64,000 nt of DNA from Datisca glomerata. Its lineage: Eukaryota; Streptophyta; Magnoliopsida; Cucurbitales; Datiscaceae. The notes under the pieces are model-generated. The model was given only the letters and a program-made list of their open reading frames with translations, made no database searches and was not told where the DNA came from. The position numbers were made by a program, and so were the translations under genes. Positions 12,609-24,030 of the stretch are shown here, piece after piece; the stretch's first letter is position 1; every line of letters starts with the position of its first letter. The stretch is taken from the NCBI GenBank assembly GCA_003255025.1, contig QANY01007891.1, positions 2,138,558 through 2,202,557 of the forward strand. The letters run 5' to 3'.

Positions 12609-12846
12609 CACTATAAGAAAAATCCCCTTTAACGATCAAACTTTAGCCACGAAGTTAATTTCCTGGCTAAAAGCGTCTTTTGACGACCAACAAAAATGTT
12701 GGTTACCAAAGTCCCTGATATTTTACCCGGAAAAGAAAAAGAGGGGTGTGCCAAAATTTTCCAAGACTTTTGTTGATGAATATTTAAAGTTCGTCGCTAA
12801 AAATAATAGTTTTAGCGACCAAATAATTTGCCGACCAATTTGTATC
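12609..12846 (+). mobile_element. CACTA (En/Spm)-like terminus
   Basis: CACTATAAGAAAAA at 12609 is close to the CACTA terminal motif (CACTACAAGAAAA). It is followed by the short subterminal inverted motifs expected of these elements: tttagccacgaagtt, tggctaaaagcgtc, tcgtcgctaaaaataa and tagttttagcgacca. The terminus is interrupted at 12846 by a Copia element. Any continuation would resume at 19129, but I see no matching second terminus and no TNP transposase, so only one end is supported. Confidence 0.5.
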
Positions 12847-13865
12847 TGTTGGAGAGAAAAGAAGAAGAGAAGAAAAATCAAAGAAAGATTGAAAATGAAT
12901 GAAAGTATTTGATGTGAAATAGAGTGGGAATTTATCCTACATTGAAAACTCAAGGATAGAATGTTGAGTTTATAAACTCAACATTCATGCTTTAGGGTTA
13001 GCCCCAAGGGGCAACCCACATTTTGTGGGGAAGAGAGAACCTAGATGGCACATGGTCCTTTCACACACGCGCCCGCCACCGCCGGCTCGGCTCGGTATGG
13101 TCAAAAGTCTGATTCTAGTTTATCTACACGTTTGGCTTGCTCTCCAAGCTTTAAACGTTATATATAGAATAGGGTATCATTAGCTTCGTGAAAAAAGTAG
13201 ACGAACACAATAACACTTGACAAAGCATCCTGCATTTTGAGAGAAATACAAAACGAGTTCTGGAGTTCTGTGAGGGTCAGAGTAATTGGTTGCTGTACTC
13301 TGGCTTAGATCGTTGTATCATGCAGAGAAGATTCATCGAATCTGTAATTATCTGCAGAAGATAATTAAAATATCTCCATTATCCCACAATATCATCAAAA
13401 ATCTTATTCTAGTTTATCTACACGTTTGGCTTGCTCTCCAAGCTTTAAACGTTATATATAGAATAGGGCATCATTAGCTTCGTGAAAGAAGTAGACGAAC
13501 ACAATAACACTTGACAAAGAATCCTACATATTGAGAGAAATACAAAAGGAGTTTTGTGAGGGTCAGAGTAATCGGCTGCTGTACTCTGGCTTAGATCGTT
13601 GTATCCTATAGAGACGATTCGTCGTAGTCTCCAAACACCCTGTGGAGGATGATTATTGTCTTTAGGACATTGCTTTCGAGAAATCCTTGATATACATCGT
13701 ATTTTCCGTTCTTAATTTGCTGTAATCATTTTTCTGTTTTATTTGTTTATTAGATCAAATAAATTTTACTGTAATCATTTCTGTTGTAATTAAGTTGTAA
13801 TCGTTCCATATTTTCTTGTAATCGTTGGTTAATGAAAGCATCTTATTCCATCTCTACCCACAACA
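12847..13865 (+). repeat. 5' LTR of Copia element 1, with internal tandem duplication
   Basis: 1019 bp compared with 759 bp for the 3' LTR. The excess is largely a tandem duplication with a 294-bp period: the block starting attctagtttatctac at 13112 recurs at 13406 and both copies carry the ttatatatagaatagggtatc/gcatc TATA-like segment. The remainder aligns well with the 3' LTR. Confidence 0.9.
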
Positions 13866-13882
13866 ATCTAAAGACAATAATT

Positions 13883-16800
13883 ATGGAACAATCTGCTGGA
13901 ATCAAAACTCTGCACGCTGAGAGATCGGAAAAATTCAAAGGGGACGACTTCAAACAATGGCAACAGAAGATGGTCTTCTATCTGACCACTCTAAATCTAG
14001 CACATCTGCTGACGGGCGATATTCCTCCTGCACCGATGGAAGGACAATCGAAGGAACTAGTATCTGCACAGGAAGTTTAGATCCATTCAGATTTTCTTTG
14101 TCGAAACTATATCTTGAACGGCTTGGTAGGCACCCTCTACAACGTCTACTCGTCATTTAAGATAGCAAAGGAACTGTGGCAAGCCTTAGAAAAGAAATAC
14201 AAAACGGAGGATGCCGGGACGAAGAAATTTATCGTCGAGAAATTCTTGAAATACGAAATGGATGATAAGAACACGGTAATCAGTCAAATGGAAGAGTTGC
14301 AGATCATTTTTAACAACATGAAGGTCGAGGGGATGATCGTGAATGAACTGTTCCAAGTCGCGTCCATCATCGAGAAGCTGTCGCCGTCATGGAAGGACTT
14401 CAAAAATTATCTGAAGCACAAACGTAAAGAGCTCAGCATGGAGGATCTGATTGTTCGGCTGAGGATAGAGGAGGACAACTGGAAAAATGAAAAGAAAGCG
14501 ATGTGGGCAACCTACGTAATGAAAGCTAATATGGTAGAAGGAAACAAATCCAATCCACCGAACAAGAAAATGAAGACATCGACGAGCAATGCTCAAAAAG
14601 GTAATTCAGATAAACACATTAAGGGCAGTTGCTGGGTGTGCGGTAAAGCCAGACATAGAGCAAGGGACTGCCGGTTTAAGAAAGATCAAAATGATAGTAA
14701 CAAAACCCGTAACAGCAGGAAAACGAACCAAGCAAATATGATAGAGATAGGTGATCTTTGTGCAATGATTTCTGAGATCTGTATGGTCATTGACGCCAAG
14801 GAATGGTGGGTCGACACTGGTGCTACGAAGCACGTGTGCAGTGACCGAACCATCTTTTCAACTTATGTTGAGGTTGATAAAGATGAGGTTCTCTATATGG
14901 GGAACGCCTTAGAAGCTGCTGTTAAGGGAAAGGGAAAGGTTGTACTGAAAGTCACATCCGGAAAAAAATTACTCTCCTAGACGTCCTGCATGTGCCTGAA
15001 ATTCGTAAAAATTTAGTTTCAGGATCTCTTTTATGTAAAAATGGATTTAAGCTTGTCTTTGATGCTGGCAAGTTTATTCTGACTAAGGGAGGGATGGTAG
15101 TTGGGAAGAGTTATAGTTTTAATGGTCTTTTTAAACTTAATGTGTCTGATGTAACTCCTGCGATTATTAATAATAATTCTATGCTTCTTTCGTTTATATC
15201 GTTGAACTTTCTAATATTTGGCATACTAGATTAGGTCATGTTAATTTTTGTTCCTTACAACGTATGATTAATCTAGAACTTCTACTTATATTTAACCTAG
15301 AAAAAAGAAATAAATGTGAAATATGCGTAGAATCTAAATTTACAAGAAAATCATTTAAATCTATAGAGAGAACGAATGGCCTACTTGATTTAATACATGG
15401 TGATTTATGTGATTTAAAATTAACTCTAGTAGAGGAGGTAGAAAATATTTTGTTACATTTATTGATGATTTCAGTAAATATTGCTATGTGTATCTGCTTC
15501 ATTCAAAGGATGAGACTTTGGATATGTTTAAAACATACAAGTCTGAAGTTGAAAAACAACTTGGTAAACATATCAAAGTGCTTAGATCTGACCGAGGTGG
15601 AGAATATGAATCCACTATACTGTCTGAATTCTGTGCTATACATGAAATTGTGCATCAGACTACAGCACCTTACACACCTCAGCAGAATGGGGTGGCTGAA
15701 AGAAAAAATAGAACTCTGAAAGATATGGTGAACTGTATGTTGAAAAGTTCTGGATTACTCCAAAATTTGTGGGGGGAGGCATTGCTTACAGCAAACACCA
15801 TACTTAAAAGGTTTCCACATAAGAAGACCAACAAGTCTCCTTACGAAGAGTGGAAAGGGAAGTTACCTTCCTATAAAATCCTAAAAGTATGGGGGTGTCT
15901 CGCAAAGGTACAAGTATCATTGCCAAAGAGAATAAAGCTTGGACATAAGACAATAAACTGTGTTTTCATTGGATATGCATTGAACAGCGCTGCATATAGA
16001 TTTTTGGTTATTAGGTCAGAAATTTCTGACATAAGTACCACTATAATGGAGTCTGTCAATGCAAAATTCTTTGAGAATGTGTTTCCTTTTAAGGAAGGAA
16101 GACACAGTCAAAATGTCAAACGAGGATTAGAAGAAAGTTTTTCTAGAGCTCAGATTGATGAAGAATCTGAACCTGAGCTTAGAAGAAGTAAAAGAGCTAA
16201 AACGAGTACCTCATTTGGCCCAGAGTTTCTAGCATACCTGACGGAGGCCGAACCTCAAATCTATAAGGAGGCAATATCCAACCCTGAGGCTCTTGTTTAG
16301 AAGGAAGCAGTCGATAATGAGATAGATTCCATAATGTAAAATAATATATGAATGTTGGTTGATCTCCCTCCTGAGAATAAACCAATAGGCTGTAAATGGA
16401 TCTTTAAAAGAAAGCTAAGAGCTGATGGTACTCTTGAAAAGTACAAAGCTCGGTTGGTAGCTAAAGGATACCGACAGAAGGAAGGCATAGACGTTTTCGA
16501 TACCTATTCTCCCATGATGAGAATCACATCTATCTAGGATGCTGATTGCACTAGCAGCTTTGCATACTTTGAAAATTTATCAAATGAATGTAAAGACTGC
16601 TTTCTTAAATGGAGAATTGGACGAAGAAGTCTATATGGAACAGCTTGTAGGGTTCGTGGTTAAAGGCGAAGAACGAAAGGTCTGTAAACTTGTTAAATCA
16701 CTTTATGAATTAAAACAAGCACCGAAGTAATGGCATGAGAAGTTTGATCATACAATGTTATCTGATGGATTCAAGATAAATGAGTGTGATAAATGTGTCT

Positions 16801-17732
16801 ACATTGAAGGTACTAATGATCAGTTTGTCATAGTATGCTTGTATGTAGATGACATGCTTATAGTGGGATCAAACAAGAATATTATATCCTCTACCAAGAG
16901 GATGTTGAATTCTAAATTTGACATGAAAGACTTAGGTCAAGTAGATGTCATTCTTGGAATTCAAGTAAAGAGAACTGAAAATGAATATATCCTTACCCAG
17001 TCTCACTATGTAGAAAAGATTTTGAAAATGTTTGGGCAACATGAAAGCAAACCTGTTGTAACTCCTTTCGACCCAAATTGTAAGTTAAGGAAGAATAATG
17101 GAGTTGGAGTATCTTAATTGGAGTGCTCACAAATAATTGGAAGTTTAATATATATCATGAATTGCACCAGACCTGATATAGCCTATTCAGTTGGAAGGCT
17201 GGCAAGATATACGAGTAATCCTGGACGTGATCACTGGAGTGCATTGGTGAGAGTAGTAAGGTACTTAAAATTCACAATGAACTACGGACTGCATTACTCA
17301 ACGTATCCACCGGTGATAGAAGGATTTAGTGATGCTAACTGGATATCAGACAGTTTAGAGACTAAATCTACTAGTGGATATTTGTTTACCCTAGGTGGTG
17401 GAGCTATCTCGTGGAGGTCTACTAAGCAGACCTGTATAGCTCGTTCAACTATGGAATCAGAATTCATAGCATTGGACAAGACTTGTGAAGAAGCAGAATG
17501 ACTCAGCAATTTTCTGGAAGATATTCCGGTGTGGCCAAAACTAGTGTCAGCTATATGTGTCCACTGTGACAATATGGCTACAACCTTTAGAGCGAAAAAT
17601 AATGTGTATAATGGTAAGTCTAGACATGTTAGAAGAAGACATAAAATCATTAAGCAGTTGTTGTCCAATGGGGTGATTTCCTTAGACTTTAGAAGGTCAA
17701 AGGAGAATCTTGCTGATCCTCTGACAAAATGA
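13883..17732 (+). pseudogene. gag-pol of Copia element 1, broken
   Basis: Begins MEQSAGIK (13883). Domains in order: gag with an in-frame stop at 14078; a CX2CX4HX4C zinc knuckle (about 14632-14673); the aspartic protease motif WWVDTGATKH (about 14806); a pre-integrase region after a frameshift near 14975; integrase core with the RSDRGGEYES and TPQQNGVAERKNR motifs (15590-15715); reverse transcriptase with YVDDM at 16842-16856; and RNase H with the SDANW and [11 protein letters not shown] motifs (17325-17480). At least eight stops or frameshifts are present, including near 15232, 15450, 16298, 16535, 16728, 17115 and 17499. The largest intact block is gag-protease (14114-14980). Confidence 0.92.
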
Positions 17733-18360
17733 TTGTGAAGGGAACTAATAAAACAAACATCGAGGGGAATGGGGCTAAAGACTATTCAATGAATCATTCA
17801 GGTGGTAACCTAACTTAGTTGACTGGAGATCCCAAGATCTAGATTCAATAGGCAAACTGGCAGGGATGATTCAAATTGAAACACTGAGAAACATATGGTT
17901 TCTTCCTGTGCCTATAATATGAAGATAGTGTGTTGTCTGTCAATGTAAAAGGGTATACGTAAGTATTTAATGACATCGATGTTCTGCTTGCCAGAGGAGT
18001 AATGACAGAATACTCTTAATCGTTGTCACTTATATGAGAGTAGAAGTGGGCTCGCTTCCATGAGATATCCGAATGGTTTAACCTCTTTAAAGCTCTTATG
18101 AAAGCGGGATATGTTTAGGACCAAAATGAACAAAATCGTATGAACTCAGATGTATTAAGATGAGATATGTGTGAAATTTTTTGTCTCGGTTTATCTCAAA
18201 TGAAGTTCAGTTCAAGAACGTAGTTCACTGTTCTTCAGAATAAATCCGATGAATTCTCACTACGGAAGATTCAAGTCCAAAAGACACCTCTCTTGATGCA
18301 TATCTCATATGGTCTCTCTCTCTCTCATATTGTTGTCTAGTTAGGACACATTTCATTAAT

Positions 18361-18369
18361 GTGGGGGAT
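18361..18369 (+). promoter_or_regulatory. Polypurine tract of Copia element 1
   Basis: gtgggggat lies directly before the TGTTGG start of the 3' LTR, the expected site for plus-strand DNA priming in reverse transcription. Confidence 0.75.
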
Positions 18370-19128
18370 TGTTGGAGAGAAAGGAAGAAGAGAAGAAAAA
18401 TCAAAGAAAGATTGAAAAATGAATGAAAGTGTGTGATGTGAAATAGAGTGAGAATTTATCCCACATTGGAAACTCAATGATAGAATGTTGGGTTTATAAA
18501 CTCAACATTCATGCCTTGGGGTTAGCCCCAAGGGGCAACCCACATTTTGTGTGGAAGAGAGAACCTAGATGGCACATGGTCCTCCCTTCACACGCGCGTG
18601 CCGCCGCCATCCGTCCGGCCGGCCGGCTCGGTTCGGTTTCGGTACGGTCAAAAGATTTATTTTTGGATAATTTTTTTTTGATTTATTTGGAGAGGAAGTA
18701 AATATCTTTAAACATTATATATAGAATAGGGCATCAATAACTTCGTCAAAGAGTAGACGAACACAATAACACTTGACAAAGCATCCTGCATATTGAGAGA
18801 AATACAAAAGGAGTTTTGGAAGGGTCAGAGTAATCGGTTGCTATACTCTGACTTAGATCGTTGTATCCTGCAGAGACGATTCGTCGTAGTCTTCAAGCAC
18901 CTTGTGGAGAACGATTATTGTCTTTAGGACATTGCTTTCGAGAAATCCTCGATCTACATCGTATTTTCAGTTCTTAATTTGTTGTAATCGTTTTTTCGTT
19001 TTATTTGTTTATTAGATCAAACAAAAAATTACTGTAATCGTTTGTGTTGCAATTAAGTTGTAATCGTTCCATACTTCCTTGTAATCGTTGGTTAATGAAA
19101 GTATCTTGTTCCATCTTTACCCACAACG
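18370..19128 (+). repeat. 3' LTR of Copia element 1
   Basis: 759 bp, aligned with the 5' LTR over both flanks but lacking its internal duplication. It is immediately followed by the target duplication GTATC. Confidence 0.92.
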
Positions 19129-19133
19129 GTATC

Positions 19134-20948
19134 TTCATCACATTAGATGCCATATAAAACGACGTCGTTCTATTAGAACTATAAAACCCTCTCACTTTCC
19201 CTCAACTCCTCTGCGCACATAGTTCATTTCCCCCTCCCACCCCCACAACCGAGACCATTGTCGTTGTACTTTGTTACCAAAATCCATTGTCAGTTTAAAT
19301 ATAAGTAGTTAAACTTTTTAATATCAGTGTAGTGCTTACTTTGATTCGTCCGCACACAACTGAAGTATATGTACCATTACTCGATATCAACATTGATGAA
19401 GAATAATCATGATTATCAAATTTACAATCGTTGAGTGAGTTTAATTGTATAGAAAAAAACAGTCCTTTCATAAAACAAAGACCTAGTTGCTGGCTCAACC
19501 CATAGATTAAACCTTGTATATACTAATTTTGCAAGCGTAGAATTTTTTTTTAATTTGTATAATAATATTAAATAAACACTAACAATAACTGCTTTAATGC
19601 AACTTTTAATTTCCATCATAGATTAGTATATTATAAACTAAATTTATAACTGAAATCCTGCTAAGTTCAAAAGCGTACAGGAAAGCATAAATTTAGATAA
19701 CTATAACCATCATAGATTCATAGTTTAGATTTTAATATTTTTACATAAAACTTCGCTAAACTTATATTTATATATAAAATAGGCTCAATTAAAATTTCGA
19801 CTGACCTTAATTGACCTTAATTACTTGAGCCAAATTGGTTCATTCATAAGTCATATTATAAATCTTGATAATTAGAATATAAAGAGGTTGTGAATTAGAA
19901 TTATAATATCATATAATTTTTTTCCGTAAAATATATAATTTTGAAAAAAAAAAAGTAAGATAGAAACTCGTAACAGCCATTCCAAAACATGTTTGTTTGG
20001 TGCGTCGGGAAAGAATTGACTGTTACGGTACTGATAGAGAGGAAGCCACCGAATCCGAAGTGACGTTGATTAGGGGAGAAATAACTAATCACTGACAACC
20101 GCACGTAGACGACGTGACAGCTCCGCCACGATTGCCACATGGAGAACGTCGCCCCCGTGGGGGGGGGGGGGGGGNNNNNNGGGGGGGGTGGAGATTATTG
20201 CATTTGTAGTTTTAGCCTTAGAAAAGCAACTTGGATTCTAGGCCCTTCGATCTGTACTGAAATCAATCATCACCGTTCATACCAATACTTACCAAAGCTC
20301 TGATCAAAGTCAATTGAATTTGGTTTGCTGCTAATTTAGTAATTTTTGAGCTGTCTTATTAATAGTGAATTATTATGACATTAAAAGAAAAATTGCAAAG
20401 AAAAGTCACTGTTAATATTTATTTATTTTTACAGATATATTATAATTTGGGAGGGGAATTTCAAATGACTCCCAACTCATTTAAAAAAAATAGGTGAAAA
20501 ACTTAAACTACTAGAATAATCTCACTTATTAATATATGTTAATTATTCTATGGCTAATTCATGACTGAGCAAGTTATAAAATACATTTTATTTGACTTAG
20601 ACTAGATGACAAGTCAATAATGCATTAATCAATCGCTAAATTATCATAAAAAATATTAACTCATCAACTAACAAACAATTATATATCACTTAATGAGATA
20701 AAACTTATAAGTATAGAATTATTATTACTTTACAGGATTTTATAATATAGGCTTACATGATTTATTCACTTTCAATGATCTATTCATGTCTACTTCATTT
20801 TTAGTATTCTGGCTTTAGATGGCATCTTTAAATAACTGTATTATTATTATTAGAGTAAAATACAATTTTATCCCCTATCGTTTGAGTTGATCCCACACTT
20901 TAAAAAATAATAGACTATACTTTACAATTATATCATTGATGCACGTTA
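19134..20948. other. AT-rich intergenic DNA with an assembly gap
   Basis: No gene recognised. A C/T-rich segment at 19190-19260 could be a 5' UTR but no coding exon follows. It includes the poly-G run and Ns described separately. Confidence 0.5.
20157..20188. other. Poly-G run with six Ns (assembly gap)
   Basis: A G homopolymer is interrupted by nnnnnn at 20175-20180. The true length and content are unknown, so the homopolymer may be an artefact of gap filling. Confidence 0.9.
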
Positions 20949-21590
20949 GTAGGGGTGTAAACAGTTCGGTTCGATGCGGTTTAGGGTGTTTTAACGAACC
21001 GAACTGCAAATGCGGTTTATCAAATATAGGAACCGAACTGAACCGGTCAGAATGAAGAAATCACGCCGAACCGAACCGTCAATTTTTTTCTAAACCGCAC
21101 CAAACCGATTCAAACCGGTAAAATAAACAGAATAAGTTTTATTGAAAACAAACATGTCTTAGTTTGAACAATATCCTGAAAACATAAATTTTTATTTAGA
21201 AACAGAGAAGAAATAATTGAAATCATTTTAATCCAAAGTTCTATTAATCGATTATAAATATAATAAAAAAATAAAAAAATCCTCATACGCATCAAGAAAT
21301 TCGTAAGGCAAAAAAATAAAATACAAACTAAAAAAAATAAAATACAAACGAGTCTCAGAGAGAGTAAGGAAGTGGTAAAAATATTTATGGATTAGGATTA
21401 TGATATTGTGGAAATCCCTCTATATATTGAATATGTGATTCGGTTCGGTGCAGTTTTTTCATAAAAATCGTAAACCGAATTAAACGGCGAACTTATCACA
21501 TATCAGAGACTAAACCGAATCGTCTAAAACATTGAGACCGACCGAATCACATCAACTCGATCCTGTTACGTCAGTTCGGTTGATTTCAAC
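20949..21590. mobile_element. MITE-like repeat with ttcggttcg ends
   Basis: Starts taggggtgtaaacagttcgg and contains dense, inverted gaaccg/cggttc blocks on both sides of an AT-rich centre (for example cggttcggtgcag near 21440 and cagttcggttgat near 21570). The left end matches the hAT-like MITE type seen at 11351. The right boundary is uncertain. Confidence 0.45.
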
Positions 21591-21644
21591 AATTTTTCTT
21601 AAGCCCCTTCGTTAGATCTTCTATATAAACTCCACTTGAAACAA

Positions 21645-22882
21645 TTAATAGACCGTCAATCTACGTGCCATAACATGATAAATAATTTAAATCACATCAG
21701 TCATTTATTGCCTAGCAGCCACATCAGTCATTAATTATCCAAATTACCCTAATTTTCCTCTTCTTCTTTCTACTTCCCCCCTCTTCGCGCAGACACCCTC
21801 TTCGTGTGAGCCGAGTTTTCTCCCTCCTTCTGATGTTCTTGAGAAGAACTCTTTTAAGCTTTCTGAACAGACATGAAAGGGGTAATGTTCTTGTCTCACC
21901 TTTGGTCAAGGACTTTCCAGAGATTCCCATTACTGCAAAAGCAGCATCATTAGGAGGAAGACTGAACCCTTGGTCATGAAATTCATCATGATTGGCACTG
22001 GAAAAAACTCCCATTAACCGTTGCCGTTTGGAATCACACAACCCAGAAAATACAGAGCGATGAACTAAATGGTAGGCCAAAGCTGGGTTGATTCTGCTAT
22101 TTACAGTCAATGGAGAGGAATAAATGGCAAACCGACTCTTATGGAGAAAATAGTTTGAATTGCACACTATGGGCTGCAAATTTTGCGAGCTATTTGGAGA
22201 TGGAGCAAGCCTTAACCCCATAGCTTTACCCCTCGATGAAAGCTAAGGGAACCCGAGAGAGAATAAATTGGGAAAGAAAACAGAGAAAGTTGGAGGAAAA
22301 TTTTCAGTCAAAGCCTATGAAATCTGTGTTAAGCAACAGTATAATTGCTGAAAGTAGGGGGGAAAGGTTGCTTTTTTAGAAGTTGCTATTGCCATCAATT
22401 CCATCCACTAATTAAAATGGTTCAAGGCAAATGAAACCATCCCACTCCCTCCGAATGGACATTTTCTCTCATTTGTTTCCTACCCATTTCATATCTCAGT
22501 GTGGAAATGAATTAAATACTCTAAATTCAGAAACCCAAAGAACAAAAGAAGGAAATGAAGTATTTAAGTGTTTCTCTTTCATGAGAGAAATTCTGATGGC
22601 CTCAAACAGGGGCTGTTGTACTAGAAAAAGCAGGGGCTGCTAAAATGGCCTTCGCGAAGAGGGAGGGGAAAGAAGGTAGGAGAACCCAACCCTAATCGTG
22701 GTCTTCGCGAAAATGCAGTGGCCACAAATGGGTGTCTGCGCGAAGAGGGAGGGGGAAGAAGAAAGAGGTAGAGGGAAAATTAAGCGTAAGTGGGTAATTG
22801 ATCTTACATGAGTAATAAAAGACTAACGTCACCTTAAATTACTTATTATATAATATCTGATAATCGTGACGATCTCTTAATT
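21645..22882. mobile_element. Inverted-repeat element around a gene-like exon (Pack-MULE-like candidate)
   Basis: Sequence 21645-21798 is a diverged inverted copy of 22730-22882. The inner 20 bp are identical (ccctcttcgcgcagacaccc at 21779-21798 against its reverse complement at 22730-22749), and the AT-rich outer parts align with gaps (aattaa-aga-cgtca at the extreme ends). Long terminal inverted repeats of about 150 bp enclosing host-like exon sequence and no transposase are the hallmarks of non-autonomous Mutator elements that carry gene fragments. I could not find a 9-bp target duplication, so the assignment to MULEs is inference. Confidence 0.5.
21889..22221 (-). pseudogene. Isolated first exon of an unidentified, possibly organelle-targeted protein
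   Basis: The open frame starts at 22221 and reads about 110 residues rich in Ser, Asn and Arg with few acids (MGLRLAPSPNSSQNLQPIV at the start), like a plastid or mitochondrial transit peptide. It reaches a good splice donor (ACCAAAG|GTGAGA, near 21889). The open frame continues to 21724, but past the donor its composition turns basic and runs into the inverted repeat. No continuing exon is visible downstream on the minus strand through 19134. I do not recognise the family. Because it lies inside an inverted-repeat element, it is probably a captured fragment; the other possibility is the 5' end of a gene with a very long intron. Confidence 0.4.
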
Positions 22883-23835
22883 TTTTTAAATAATTTTTTT
22901 ATGAATTATATATAATTATAAGATTTATTTTACTATTTTTTAAAATAAAAAATTTAAAATGAAAATTACTTTAAGGAGGAGATAAAAGAATATTTTACCC
23001 ATATTATTATTATTTAATAAATCTGACTTTCCCAATATTAATATATAGCCGATTGTGGGATCGAGATCATAATTCTTCCAATGCACATATCTACCATCAA
23101 ATATAAATTATAAATGAATTAGCATACGACATAGAAAAAACTCAAAATCACATAACATCCAACGTAACATTAAAAGATAAATTGACAACACGGAGGTAAG
23201 CGCACCGCAAAGCTTGACTCGTAGAAATTGCTTTGTTACCTGAAAAGACTTAGTCTGATTGAAGATGCCTCGACATTTCGTACTAGAATTTTGGGTTTAT
23301 TTTTCTCTGTAAGATTTTTGTTATTTCTTAGTATTGGAACATGCATTTCATTGTTTCCCCTCCTCTAAGAAAAATGCTGGAATTCCGTAAAATGGTTAAA
23401 AGTCATTCCTATCACTATTTTCATCTTCATATTCCAAAAACTCCAGACAATAGAAATGAAGTTCTCCTCATTTTTTCCCTCCTAATTTCCAAGATCCAAA
23501 CATAGTCTTAAGAACTCCTCAACTAATAATGGTTCAAGGCATTCCAATAGACAGAAGAATCGATCAAAAGCCAGGAATCTAAACTTTATTGCATTCTGTA
23601 AATTCACATATCTTATGGGAACTTCATTATTAGCAACCAATTTGCAATCACTACAGTGGTAAACAATAGATGTTTAACACTATTCATAGAAGGAAAACAC
23701 TTTCGGAAGAGATCATATAATAAGCGTGCCCCTTACAATTTCCATTTTTTCCAAACCCAGTCACCAGACGAGAAGGGTGTGTATTATACAAGGAGAGTGT
23801 GAGTATATGATGCACTCAGAAGCATAATCAACATA
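22883..23835. other. AT-rich intergenic DNA downstream of PAM16
   Basis: Contains the 3' UTR of the minus-strand PAM16 gene at its right end. No other gene or clear repeat recognised. Confidence 0.5.
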
Positions 23836-23993
23836 TCAAGTAGGAGTACCCTGATATTTGTCTCGATAGACTGTTTCCAAACATTCCTTGGCTCTGTGAA
23901 CCTTTGATTGAAGGTAAAAGCTTCCGTTCTTTGCGTTGTTCTCAAACAAAGCATCATATTTCTACAGAGGGAGAAGATAGCAAGATTCAGCGC

Positions 23994-24030
<37 letters not shown>

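Larger units (their letters stand above)
12847..19128 (+). mobile_element. Ty1/Copia LTR retrotransposon, element 1 (decayed, with target duplication)
   Basis: A full-length insertion of 6282 bp. The LTRs begin TGTTGGAGAG and end ACCCACAACA (5') or ACCCACAACG (3', terminal base changed). The 5-bp target duplication GTATC is present at 12842-12846 and 19129-19133. The internal region carries gag, zinc knuckle, protease, integrase, reverse transcriptase and RNase H in Copia order. A purine tract (gtgggggat) precedes the 3' LTR. No PBS matching initiator methionine tRNA follows the 5' LTR. Many stops and frameshifts mean it cannot act alone. Confidence 0.93.

Noticed and set aside
12526..12912. 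128-residue ORF near the CACTA end
   Set aside because: It crosses from the CACTA-like terminus into the Copia LTR, so it cannot be a natural gene.
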